Assembly: GCA_027618625.1 (NCBI GenBank)
Contig: JAQCER010000031.1
Span: forward strand, 1-12,315
Origin: Verrucomicrobiota bacterium
Lineage (GTDB): Bacteria > Verrucomicrobiota > Verrucomicrobiia > Verrucomicrobiales > DEV007
Direction of reading: 5' to 3'
DNA: 12,315 nucleotides
The position numbers and the translations under genes were made by a program. This document shows, in pieces, positions 1-6,521 of this stretch. A model generated the notes under the pieces. That model did not search any database. It was not told the origin of the DNA and was given only the letters and a program-made list of their open reading frames with translations. The first letter of the stretch is position 1, and each line of letters begins with the position of its first letter.

Positions 1-66
1 TTTTCCGGCGCCTTCCGACGCCTTCACACCGCCGCTTTGTGGTCTAGTTTTGCAGTGCCGTTCTCA
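1..66. mobile_element. Partial MITE-like element, copy 1 (right end)
   Basis: These 66 bases match 8905-8970 at 62 of 66 positions and end in the same 28-bp terminal sequence (39-66, finishing GCAGTGCCGTTCTCA). The left half lies outside the window. The four differences all fall in the interior; the terminal 28 bp are identical. No ORF is present. It is in the same orientation as copy 2, so the two copies flank the 67-8863 gene block as direct repeats. Confidence 0.85.
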
Positions 67-138
67 CCTTGGAGGTCCTGAACGAGAATCAGGCTTCCGA
101 GCTTCGGTTCTTGTTCATTCAGCGCTCCTGCTCGTTTC

Positions 139-732
139 TTATGTTCGGGGCGGGAGCAGGACCACCATCGCGGTGGTGCGCATGGACCCGATTCGGCGAT
201 AGGCGTGGGACACGCTCGAATCGAAATAAATGGCGTCTCCCTCGGACAATTCGTGGATGTCTTCGCCGGCGCGGACCTCCAGTTTGCCGGTGAGAATGTA
301 GAGAACTTCAATTCCGGCGTGTTGGTGCGGCTGGCATTGTTCCGGCGTGATCAGGTTGAACTCTGCGAGGAAAGTGTTCAGGGCGCGGTTCGGAACCGGG
401 AAGTCCAGGCTCTCGAAGTAGTAGCAGACGGGATCCGCGTCCGGATCATCGGGAAAACGCAGCCGATCCTTCTTCCTTACAATCTCGAGCACGGGCTTCG
501 GTTCCGAATTGAAAAAGTATTCCAGACCGACGCTGAAGACCATGGCAATCCGCGCGAGGGTTGGCAGGGTCGGGTGCATCACCTCGCGCTCCAGTTTGGA
601 AAGAAGGGCGAGGGAAAGGCCGGTGTGTTTGCTTAACTCCAGCAGCCCCATGCTTTTACGGAGCCGGAGCCGCCGCAGTTTGTTGCCGATCCCGTACTTG
701 CTGAGTTCTGCCGTGATGGTGTCAGATACCAT
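139..732 (-). CDS. XRE-family regulator with C-terminal cupin domain
   Basis: This is a 197-residue probable transcription factor. Residues about 12-68 form an XRE-type helix-turn-helix (KLRRLRLRKSMGLLELS, then GLSLALLSKLERE). Residues about 115-195 form a cupin sensor barrel with first motif HQHAGIEVLYILTGKLEV, which fits HxH-x3-E-x6-G, so a metal or small ligand could bind. The second cupin motif (GDAIYFDSSVSHAY) lacks the usual PxG. I chose ATG 732: an upstream in-frame GTG at 831 exists, but a possible promoter (813-841) would start transcription downstream of it. Neither start has a clear Shine-Dalgarno site. The gene diverges from the fasciclin gene, an arrangement typical of local regulators. 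The ligand and regulated genes are not evident. The family call is firm; the role as regulator of the neighbouring cassette is inference. Confidence 0.85.
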   Translation of the reverse strand: MVSDTITAELSKYGIGNKLRRLRLRKSMGLLELSKHTGLSLALLSKLEREVMHPTLPTLARIAMVFSVGLEYFFNSEPKPVLEIVRKKDRLRFPDDPDADPVCYYFESLDFPVPNRALNTFLAEFNLITPEQCQPHQHAGIEVLYILTGKLEVRAGEDIHELSEGDAIYFDSSVSHAYRRIGSMRTTAMVVLLPPRT

Positions 733-812
733 GCCGAAAACTTGTTTTCTTCTCAGTACCGATTTCCCGCAGTTCTTTTCCGCTGGAGAAAGCCGGTTCT
801 TGTATTTTCCCC

Positions 813-841
813 ATAGTAGAACATATTTCACTTAAGATCAA
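813..841 (-). promoter_or_regulatory. Candidate sigma70-type promoter for the XRE-cupin gene
   Basis: On the minus strand TTGATC (836-841) and TACTAT (813-818) are separated by 17 bp, each matching 4 of 6 consensus bases. A transcript would begin near 806, leaving a leader of about 75 nt before ATG 732. The match is modest and Acidobacteriota promoters are poorly known, so this is tentative. Confidence 0.35.
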
Positions 842-865
842 ATTGTGATTTATCTTGGTTGAGCA

Positions 866-878
866 TGCAAGGCTTGCA
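866..878. promoter_or_regulatory. 13-bp palindrome, possible operator
   Basis: TGCAAG-G-CTTGCA is a perfect inverted repeat with a single central base. It lies between the divergent regulator and fasciclin genes, about 38 bp before the fasciclin ATG. XRE-cupin regulators commonly bind palindromes in such intergenic regions, so it could be the autoregulatory site. Nothing else supports this. Confidence 0.3.
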
Positions 879-915
879 CGAGTGAATCGCAGACGGATCG
901 CAAAAAGAGAAAAAG

Positions 916-1383
916 ATGAAACTACGTATGACGGCACTGGTTGCGGGCATGCTTGCCCTGACGTCCCCGGCTTCGGCTGCGGACATTGTTGACACGGCAG
1001 TCGCCGGTGGCTTCACTACCCTGGTGGCAGCAATCAAAGCTGCTGGTCTGGTCGATACTCTGAAGGGCGCTGGCCCGTTCACGGTGTTCGCGCCGACTGA
1101 CGCTGCTTTCGCCAAGTTGCCGGCGGGAACGCTGGAATCGCTCCTCAAGCCGGAAAACAAAGCGAAGCTCCAGAGCATCCTGACCTACCACGTGGTTGCA
1201 GGCAAGGTGATGGCGGCCGACGTTGTCAAACTGAAATCCGCAAAGACGGTGGAAGGTGAGAGCATCACAATTAAGACCACGAATGGCGGCGTGATGGTCG
1301 ATAAGGCCAACGTTACGAAAACGGACATCGAGACCTCGAACGGCGTCATCCACGTGATCGACACCGTGATGTTGCCGAAATAA
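916..1383 (+). CDS. Secreted fasciclin (FAS1) domain protein
   Basis: This is a 155-residue exported protein with one FAS1 domain. Residues 1-21 form a Sec signal peptide: MKLR, a hydrophobic core, then PASA with cleavage before AD. The FAS1 domain fills the rest: [17 protein letters not shown], the H1 box [16 protein letters not shown], the YH-type motif [12 protein letters not shown], and the C-terminal box [17 protein letters not shown]1 domains mediate adhesion or ligand contact outside the cytoplasm; single-domain bacterial versions have mostly unknown roles and often occur in stress or light-response clusters. The start ATG 916 follows an A-rich stretch with no strong Shine-Dalgarno site; ATG 928 would still leave a signal peptide. 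It diverges from the XRE-cupin gene and is followed by a 176-bp gap before folE, so it may be a separate transcript. Confidence 0.93.
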   Translation: MKLRMTALVAGMLALTSPASAADIVDTAVAGGFTTLVAAIKAAGLVDTLKGAGPFTVFAPTDAAFAKLPAGTLESLLKPENKAKLQSILTYHVVAGKVMAADVVKLKSAKTVEGESITIKTTNGGVMVDKANVTKTDIETSNGVIHVIDTVMLPK

Positions 1384-1394
1384 CCGCCGGACAA

Positions 1395-1433
1395 CGTTTC
1401 CCACCGGGGCCGTAGTGTAATCCTCGGGAAACG
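1395..1433 (+). terminator. Weak inverted repeat after the fasciclin gene
   Basis: CGTTTCCC (1395-1402) and GGGAAACG (1426-1433) can pair as an 8-bp stem around a 23-nt loop, starting 11 bp after the fasciclin stop codon. There is no following U-run, so intrinsic termination is doubtful; it could instead protect the 3' end of the mRNA. Confidence 0.3.
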
Positions 1434-1506
1434 GTTTAAGTGATTGATGATGTTTTGGATGATGCGATGACGAATGGCTCGCCTCAGATGAGGCAAATTG
1501 ATTCAA

Positions 1507-1536
1507 CAGCGTGCCGCGGCTTTCAGCGGCGCGCTG
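1507..1536 (+). promoter_or_regulatory. Strong hairpin in the folE leader
   Basis: CAGCGTGCCGC (1507-1517) pairs with GCGGCGCGCTG (1526-1536) over 11 bp with one G-U pair and an 8-nt loop. It ends 11 nt before the folE Shine-Dalgarno sequence (AGGAG, 1548-1552). A GC-rich stem at this position could affect translation initiation or mark the start of the operon leader. No U-tract follows, so it is not a normal terminator. A second small palindrome, GCCTCA-GA-TGAGGC, lies at 1481-1494. Confidence 0.4.
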
Positions 1537-1559
1537 CGTATTCCGGTAGGAGTGAACGC

Positions 1560-2159
1560 GTGAGAAACTCAGCAGCAGGCAAGATGATTTCGCCTCCCGT
1601 GACGGGGATTGCGTCTCATATGGAAGAAGTACTGGGGATGCTGGGTGAGGACCCGACTCGCGACGGCTTGAGAAGAACCCCTGAGCGATGGGACAAAGCG
1701 ATGCGCTTCCTGACGAGCGGGTACCAGACTCGGCTGGAAGACGTAGTCAACGGTGCTTTGTTCGCGGTCAAGTTTGATGAGATGGTGCTGGTAAAGGACA
1801 TTGAGTTCTTCAGCCTCTGCGAACATCATCTGTTGCCCTTTCACGGCAGGATGCATGTGGCCTACCTGCCTACGAACAAGGTGATCGGGCTCAGCAAGAT
1901 TCCGCGGATAGTGAATATGTACGCTCGCCGGCTGCAGGTGCAGGAGCGGCTTACCCAGGAAGTGGCTGATGCAATGTCCTAGGCGATTCAGCCGCGGGGT
2001 GTGGCCGTGATGTGCGAGGCAAGCCATTTCTGCATGATGATGCGCGGCGTGGAAAAGCAGCAATCCAGCACGGTGACGAGTGCCATGGTGGGTGCATTCC
2101 GGGAAGACAGCGCGACCCGGAACGAGTTCCTCTCCCTGGTCGGCCGCAGCCGTAGGTAA
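1560..2159 (+). pseudogene. folE: GTP cyclohydrolase I with one in-frame TAG
   Basis: FolE converts GTP to 7,8-dihydroneopterin triphosphate, the first step to folate and other pterins. The start GTG 1560 is supported by AGGAG at 1548-1552, 7 nt upstream; the open frame extends further back but without family similarity. The frame runs 199 codons to TAA at 2157-2159, normal for the family, but codon 141 is TAG (1980-1982). Conserved blocks lie on both sides: [27 protein letters not shown] and [22 protein letters not shown] before it, and [18 protein letters not shown] and SSTVTSA after it. The zinc ligands would be Cys87, His90 and Cys158, with the same spacing as E. coli Cys110, His113 and Cys181. 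Stopping at the TAG would remove the third ligand and much of the active site, so the short product should be inactive. The TAG replaces one non-conserved helix residue; nothing is shifted. Nonsense mutation, sequence error or suppression are the options. Confidence 0.92.
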
Positions 2160-2189
2160 AAACGTCCCGGCTCTCGTGATCTTCAGACA

Positions 2190-2666
2190 ATGATGAGATT
2201 TCATACCCTGCGCAGAGAACAGTGGATCCCCCGTCCAATCGATGAGGTGTTTGCGTTCTTTGCGGACGCCCGCAACCTGCAGGAGATCACTCCGCCATGG
2301 CTGGGCTTTCGGATTCTGGCGATCAGTTCCGATGCTGTTTCGGCGGGTACGGAGATTCGCTACCGGCTGCGGCTGCACGGAATGCCGATCTTTTGGAGGA
2401 CCGAGATTCGCCAGTGGCAGTCGCCACACCGTTTCGTAGACGTGCAGAGATCGGGGCCTTACAAGCTGTGGCACCACACGCACCGTTTTGAAGCACATGA
2501 GGGTAAAACCAGGATGATCGATATAGTTCGCTACCGGCTGCCCTTCGGCCTATTGGGGCGACTGGTTCATGCGTTAAAGGTTCGTAGCGACGTGCGGCGG
2601 ATCTTCGACTACCGGCGCCAGCGAATACAGGAGTTGTTCGCGGAACAGAGGACGTGCGTCCAGTGA
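2190..2666 (+). CDS. SRPBCC (START/polyketide cyclase-like) protein
   Basis: This is a 158-residue protein of the SRPBCC helix-grip fold, whose members bind hydrophobic ligands in a deep pocket. Characteristic parts are the N-terminal strand and helix (QWIPRPIDEVFAFFADARNLQEITPPWLGF), the central strands (IRYRLRLHGMPIFWRTEI), a GPYKLWHHTHRFE strand and a long C-terminal helix (about residues 125-152). No signal peptide or membrane segment is present. It starts 30 bp after the folE TAA with tandem ATG codons and a poor Shine-Dalgarno site, and its TGA overlaps the next gene in a GTGA junction, which implies translational coupling. Related proteins are often found beside or fused to SDR proteins, as here. 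The ligand is unknown. Confidence 0.85.
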   Translation: MMRFHTLRREQWIPRPIDEVFAFFADARNLQEITPPWLGFRILAISSDAVSAGTEIRYRLRLHGMPIFWRTEIRQWQSPHRFVDVQRSGPYKLWHHTHRFEAHEGKTRMIDIVRYRLPFGLLGRLVHALKVRSDVRRIFDYRRQRIQELFAEQRTCVQ

Positions 2667-4024
2667 AACCGCTGATTCTACTCACCGGCGCCACCGGCTA
2701 CGTCGGCGGCGAACTGCTCAAGGCTCTGCATGAGGAAGGTGATCCCGTGCGTTGCCTCGTGCGTCGGCCGGAAGCCTTCAAAGAAAAGGGATTGACCGGG
2801 GTTGAGGTGAAGGCCGGAGACGTCCTGAATTCGGCTTCGGTGAATGAAGCGATGGCCGGCGTTACGACGGCCTATTATCTGGTTCACTCGATGGGCTCCA
2901 CGCAGTCGTTTGAGGATCAGGATCGCGTGGCCGCGCAAAACTTCGCAAATGCGGCGCGAGCGGCGGGAGTTCAGCGGATCATCTACCTGGGAGGTCTGGG
3001 TCAAAGCACCGACGAGTTGTCGGCACATCTGCGCAGTCGCCAGGAAGTTGGCGAGATACTCAAGTCGACGGGTGTTCCGGTTATCGAATTCCGCGCATCG
3101 GTCGTCATCGGTTCCGGCAGTCTGTCGTTTGAAATGATCCGGGCTCTGGTGGAACGGCTCCCGGTGATGATCGCTCCCCGCTGGGTTTCGGTTGCCGCCC
3201 AGCCGATTGCCATCGCTGATCTGCTTTCCTATCTGATTGCCGCCCTCGATCTTCCGATTGAAGGAAACAAGACTTTTGAGATCGGCGGTTCGGATCGGGT
3301 CTCCTATGGCGGCCTGATGCGCGAGTACGCGAGGCAGAGGGGCTTGAAGCGTCTGGTCATTTCGGTCCCATTACTGACGCCCCGCTTGTCCAGTCTATGG
3401 CTCGGCCTGATAACGCCGCTTTATGTGCGCGTAGGCCGCAAGCTGATTGACAGCATTCGGCACGAGACTGTGGTCGAAGATCAGACGGCGCTGAGCATTT
3501 TCCCGATTCAGCCCTGTGGATTTCGCGAAGCGATCGCGGCGGCCCTCAAGGCAAACGGGCAGCACCTGCTGACCGATTCCCGAACGATCCGCGTGAGCGT
3601 AGGCCCGGAAGCTGCTTTTGCGCCGATCCGGAAGATCGGCGGGGCAAGAGGCTGGTACTACGCGAACTGGTTATGGCAGCTTCGCGGCTGGCTCGACAAC
3701 CTGGCCGGGGGCGTGGGACTCAGGCGGGGGCGGCGCGACGCTGACGCGCTGCAGGTAGGGGACACAGTGGATTTTTGGCGGGTTGAGGCAATAGAGCCCG
3801 GCCAGCGTCTTCGCCTGTCAGCGGAAATGAAGCTTCCGGGCCGTGCCTGGCTGGAATTCGAGGTGGCTGGAGACTCCGCAGGTTGTTTGATCAGGCAAAC
3901 GGCTACCTTCGATGCCCGGGGCCTGCTGGGTCGCGCTTACTGGTATTCCGTTCGCCCGCTGCACGAGTTTGTCTTCAGCGGAATGCTCCGCGGCATCGCC
4001 GTCCGGGCGGGAACGGAGAACTGA
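2663..4024 (+). CDS. SDR-family NAD(P)-binding protein with C-terminal DUF2867
   Basis: This is a 453-residue two-domain protein. Residues 1 to about 300 form an atypical short-chain dehydrogenase/NmrA-like Rossmann domain: LLTGATGYVGG holds the GxxGxxG dinucleotide loop (Gly9, Gly12, Gly15), followed by VRCLVRRPE, GDVLNSASV and YYLVHSM. There is no standard YxxxK pair, so it may be a reductase of unusual type or a redox-sensing binding protein. Residues about 310-450 form DUF2867, itself a helix-grip-like domain (GWYYANWLWQLRGWLDNLAGG; GDTVDFWRVEAIEPGQRLRL). I chose GTG 2663 because AGAGGA (2647-2652) lies 10 nt upstream and GTGA overlaps the previous stop; GTG 2654 would have only 1 nt spacing. 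It lies between two SRPBCC genes, so the three products probably share a hydrophobic substrate. The substrate is unknown. Confidence 0.88.
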   Translation: MKPLILLTGATGYVGGELLKALHEEGDPVRCLVRRPEAFKEKGLTGVEVKAGDVLNSASVNEAMAGVTTAYYLVHSMGSTQSFEDQDRVAAQNFANAARAAGVQRIIYLGGLGQSTDELSAHLRSRQEVGEILKSTGVPVIEFRASVVIGSGSLSFEMIRALVERLPVMIAPRWVSVAAQPIAIADLLSYLIAALDLPIEGNKTFEIGGSDRVSYGGLMREYARQRGLKRLVISVPLLTPRLSSLWLGLITPLYVRVGRKLIDSIRHETVVEDQTALSIFPIQPCGFREAIAAALKANGQHLLTDSRTIRVSVGPEAAFAPIRKIGGARGWYYANWLWQLRGWLDNLAGGVGLRRGRRDADALQVGDTVDFWRVEAIEPGQRLRLSAEMKLPGRAWLEFEVAGDSAGCLIRQTATFDARGLLGRAYWYSVRPLHEFVFSGMLRGIAVRAGTEN

Positions 4025-4025
4025 C

Positions 4026-4484
4026 CTGCCCACGTTCCTCAAGAGCGTTTTGCTTAACGCCCCGGTCGAGGGCGTATTTGCATTCCATGAGCGGGAAGAC
4101 GCTCTGAAACTTCTCAATCCGCCGTTTCCTCCGGTACGAGTCATCCGAAAAGAAGGGGGCATCGAACCTGGTTCGCGAGTGGAACTGAAGATTGGGCCCT
4201 TTCCATGGGTCGCCCTTCACTCGGCATACGAGAAGAATCGTTTGTTCGAGGATCAGCAGATCAGCGGCCCTTTCGCCCAGTGGACTCACCGTCATGAATT
4301 CGAGCGGGTGGGGGATTCAACACGGTTAACAGACCGTATCGACTATCGTCTGCCGGGAGGCCCGTGGGTGAATCGCCTGCTTGGCTGGGCCGTCCAGCTC
4401 GGCCTGCGCCAGATGTTCCGCCACCGGCATCGAATTACCAAACGCTTTTGCGAAAAAGGATTACATGAGGACCATAATGCTTAG
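4026..4484 (+). CDS. Second SRPBCC protein, probable CTG start
   Basis: This 152-residue protein belongs to a ligand-binding SRPBCC group. Visible features are the N-terminal strand and helix LLNAPVEGVFAFHERED, the PPFPPVRV segment, GPFPWVALHSAYE, FEDQQISGPFAQWTHRHEFE, DRIDYRLPGG, and the C-terminal helix ending RHRHRITKRFC. The family homology begins near codon 2 after CTG 4026, which sits 7 nt after GGAG (4015-4018). No ATG, GTG or TTG fits better: the in-frame ATG at 3912 would add 38 alien residues overlapping the SDR gene. It starts 1 nt after the SDR stop, and its end overlaps the peroxiredoxin start by 20 nt. The terminal TAG here looks like a genuine stop at the normal family end. Likely cytoplasmic; ligand unknown. 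Confidence 0.83.
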   Translation: MPTFLKSVLLNAPVEGVFAFHEREDALKLLNPPFPPVRVIRKEGGIEPGSRVELKIGPFPWVALHSAYEKNRLFEDQQISGPFAQWTHRHEFERVGDSTRLTDRIDYRLPGGPWVNRLLGWAVQLGLRQMFRHRHRITKRFCEKGLHEDHNA

Positions 4485-4983
4485 CTTGTTGCTTGTAGCG
4501 GGAGTGTTCGCGGCCGATACTGCGCCGCAGGCCGGCCAAACCGCTCCCGATTTTGCGCTGCCCTCCCAGGACGGGAGTAAAGTGAGCCTTCACGACTTCA
4601 GAGGAAAGTGGGTGGTTCTCTATTTCTATCCAAAGGACGGAACCACCGGCTGCACCATCGAGGCGCACAATTTTCAGCGCGACCTCGCCCGGTACGAACA
4701 ACATCACGCGGTTATTGTCGGTGTCAGTGTGGACTCCGCCAACAGCCATCAGGAGTTCTGTGCCAAACAGGGCCTGACGTTCAAGCTGCTGGCCGATACG
4801 GAGAAGGAGGTCTCAAGGCGGTACGGCTCGCTGACGAATCCTCTAGGCTACAAGATATCCTCACGCAACACATTCCTCGTGAATCCGGCTGGCAGGATCG
4901 AAAAAGTCTGGACGGGAGTTTCTCCGGCGCGTCACAGCGGAGAAGTCCTTGAGGTGCTGGATCAGCTCGCGCGGTCGAAGTAA
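4465..4983 (+). CDS. bcp: Exported Bcp/PrxQ-type peroxiredoxin
   Basis: This is a 172-residue AhpC/TSA-family peroxidase that reduces hydroperoxides. The motif LYFYPKDGTTGCTIEAHNF carries the peroxidatic cysteine, Cys63, in the TxxC context (TTGCT). The usual PrxQ resolving cysteine five residues later is replaced by Asn; Cys99 (QEFCAKQ) is an unusual candidate resolver. Other blocks are APDFALPSQDGSKVSL, VGVSVDS and FKLLADTEKEVSRRYG. Residues 1-16 (MRTIMLSLLLVAGVFA, then AD) look like a signal peptide, whereas most Bcp proteins are cytosolic. ATG 4465 is supported by AAGGA at 4456-4460 and overlaps the preceding gene. Export is a prediction by eye. It probably protects envelope lipids or proteins from peroxides. 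Confidence 0.92.
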   Translation: MRTIMLSLLLVAGVFAADTAPQAGQTAPDFALPSQDGSKVSLHDFRGKWVVLYFYPKDGTTGCTIEAHNFQRDLARYEQHHAVIVGVSVDSANSHQEFCAKQGLTFKLLADTEKEVSRRYGSLTNPLGYKISSRNTFLVNPAGRIEKVWTGVSPARHSGEVLEVLDQLARSK

Positions 4984-4988
4984 TCCCG

Positions 4989-6179
4989 ATGCGAATTTTA
5001 CTGTTCAGCGGCAAGGGGGGCGTCGGCAAGACCAGCGTTGCGGCGGCCACCGGCGTGAGACTGTCGGCGCTCGGCTATAAGACTCTGGTAATGAGCGTCG
5101 ATCCGGCTCACAGCCTTGGTGATTCCTTCGATCTGGAAGACGCGCTATTCCACGGCTCGACCGGAGACCCGAAGTCCGTTCACGAAAACCTCTGGATTCA
5201 GGAAGTGAACATCCAGCGGGAGATCAAGCGGCATTGGAGCGAGATTACGGGCTACATCACCTCCGTGCTGAGAACTTCCGGCCTGAGCGATGTGGAAGCG
5301 GAAGAGATGGCGATCTTCCCGGGCATGGAAGAACTGAGCGCCATGATGTACGTCAATCAATACAGGGCAGAAAAGCAGTTCGACGTCATCGTGCTCGATT
5401 GCGCTCCCACCGCCGAATCCCTCCGTTTTGTGAGTCTCCCGACGACCCTCGAATGGTATGCCAAACACGTCTTCACGCTGCAGCGCCGAATACTGAAGGC
5501 AGTCCGGCCCATCGTCAACCGGCTGGGTCCGATTGAAGCGCCGCCGGACAGCTACTTTGGTAATCTGCAAAGCCTGTTTCAGAAGATCCAGGGAATCGAT
5601 ACTGTTCTGCAGGATCCGCAAACCACCAGCGTGCGGTTGGTGACCAATCCGGAAAAAATGGTGCTTCGGGAGACTCAGCGCGCCTTCGTATACTTCTGCC
5701 TGCACGGTTTGACTGTGGATCAGGTGATTGTGAACCGTGTCCTGCCTGACGAGATCACCGATCCTTTCTTCGAAGGCTGGCGGAAAACTCAGCGTGGTGT
5801 TCTGCGCGAGATCGAAGCTTATTTCGCGCCCCTGCCCGTCTCGACTGTGCCACTCTTCAATCACGAAGTTCTGGGGTATGAAGGGTTGCGGGAACTCTCC
5901 GATCGTCTCTATGGGTCGACCATTGATCCGGCGCTGGTCACGCGGACCGAAAAGTCTTATTCCTTCGCCGTTGTAGACGGGAACTATGAGGTCAGGCTCC
6001 GAATGCCTTTCGTCCAGAAAGCTGAGATCGGATTGTTCAAGAAGGCGGATGAACTGGTGGTTGAAGTGGGAACGTACCGGCGGCACATTGGGCTTCCCAC
6101 CAGCATGGCTTCGCTGGTCCCATCCAAAGCGCGTCTGGAGCAGGATATGTTAGTCATCGAAATGAGGAGCGGCACATGA
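4989..6179 (+). CDS. ArsA/Get3-type ATPase with C-terminal HSP20-like domain
   Basis: This is a 396-residue single-unit ArsA-family P-loop ATPase. Residues 7-16 are the deviant Walker A (SGKGGVGKTS), residues 36-47 the switch I-type motif SVDPAHSLGDSF, FPGMEELSAM follows, and VLDCAPTAESLRFVSLP is the Walker B/switch II region. From about residue 315 to the end is a beta-rich tail (YSFAVVDGNYEVRLRMPF; ELVVEVGTYRRHIGLP) resembling the ArsA HSP20-like domain. Family members are arsenite-pump motors or tail-anchored-protein chaperones. No ArsB, ArsC, ArsR or ArsD is present, so an arsenic role is not supported; a chaperone-like or membrane-protein role is more plausible. ATG 4989 starts 5 nt after the peroxiredoxin stop. 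ATGA at its end overlaps the next gene, suggesting coupled synthesis of a partner pair. Confidence 0.92.
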   Translation: MRILLFSGKGGVGKTSVAAATGVRLSALGYKTLVMSVDPAHSLGDSFDLEDALFHGSTGDPKSVHENLWIQEVNIQREIKRHWSEITGYITSVLRTSGLSDVEAEEMAIFPGMEELSAMMYVNQYRAEKQFDVIVLDCAPTAESLRFVSLPTTLEWYAKHVFTLQRRILKAVRPIVNRLGPIEAPPDSYFGNLQSLFQKIQGIDTVLQDPQTTSVRLVTNPEKMVLRETQRAFVYFCLHGLTVDQVIVNRVLPDEITDPFFEGWRKTQRGVLREIEAYFAPLPVSTVPLFNHEVLGYEGLRELSDRLYGSTIDPALVTRTEKSYSFAVVDGNYEVRLRMPFVQKAEIGLFKKADELVVEVGTYRRHIGLPTSMASLVPSKARLEQDMLVIEMRSGT

Positions 6180-6427
6180 GTGAGACGAAAGAAGAACCGA
6201 AAGCCACTTCACCGGAAGGGGCGGGTACAACACGCGGATGCATCTGTGGCGGCAAGGGGCCGGCAGTTTCCGAGATGCTGCGGATGATGATGCCGTCAGA
6301 CGCAGCCGGAGAGCATTTCAGGAACGGGACGGTCGAATTCCTCAAGGGATTTCGCGATCTTCTCGATCAGCGTATCCGGATGATATCTGAGACGCAAACG
6401 AAAGGCACCAAGCTGAACGTCGAGTAG
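6176..6427 (+). CDS. Small CxC protein coupled to ArsA-type ATPase
   Basis: This 83-residue protein has no enzyme family I can name. A charged, likely disordered N-terminus (1-20) is followed by a compact CICGGKGP motif (Cys22, Cys24), which could bind a metal or act as a redox pair. Residues about 45-70 (HFRNGTVEFLKGFRDLLDQRI) form an amphipathic helix, and the tail ends KGTKLNVE. I recall small proteins with this helix-plus-KGTKxxVE ending beside ArsA-type ATPases in other bacteria; that is memory, not a search result. Its ATG overlaps the arsA TGA, strong evidence for co-translation and probable complex formation. It ends in TAG, apparently a true stop, since the following in-frame 34 codons look non-coding. 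Confidence 0.75.
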   Translation: MSETKEEPKATSPEGAGTTRGCICGGKGPAVSEMLRMMMPSDAAGEHFRNGTVEFLKGFRDLLDQRIRMISETQTKGTKLNVE

Positions 6428-6521
6428 GCGACCCTCATTTCGGTAGAGAGTTGCGGCTTACTTCGGACCGGGTATTGGCCGCGAGTACCCTATCTTCCGA
6501 GGTCTTGCGTGATTCCACATA

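Noticed and set aside
1980..1982. Selenocysteine or full TAG reassignment
   Set aside because: Selenocysteine normally uses UGA, no SECIS-like hairpin follows closely, and several genes in the window appear to end normally at TAG.
1569..2498. 309-codon minus-strand ORF across folE and SRPBCC1
   Set aside because: Both plus-strand genes show family motifs; the antisense product has none.
5145..6086. Long minus-strand ORF (313 codons) inside the ArsA gene
   Set aside because: It is the antisense shadow of a clearly recognisable ATPase; the translation is His/Arg-rich with no domain pattern.
4989..6179. Arsenic resistance operon
   Set aside because: Only the ArsA-type ATPase is present; there is no ArsB, ArsC, ArsD or ArsR, and the ATPase is a single unit rather than the double ArsA of classical operons.
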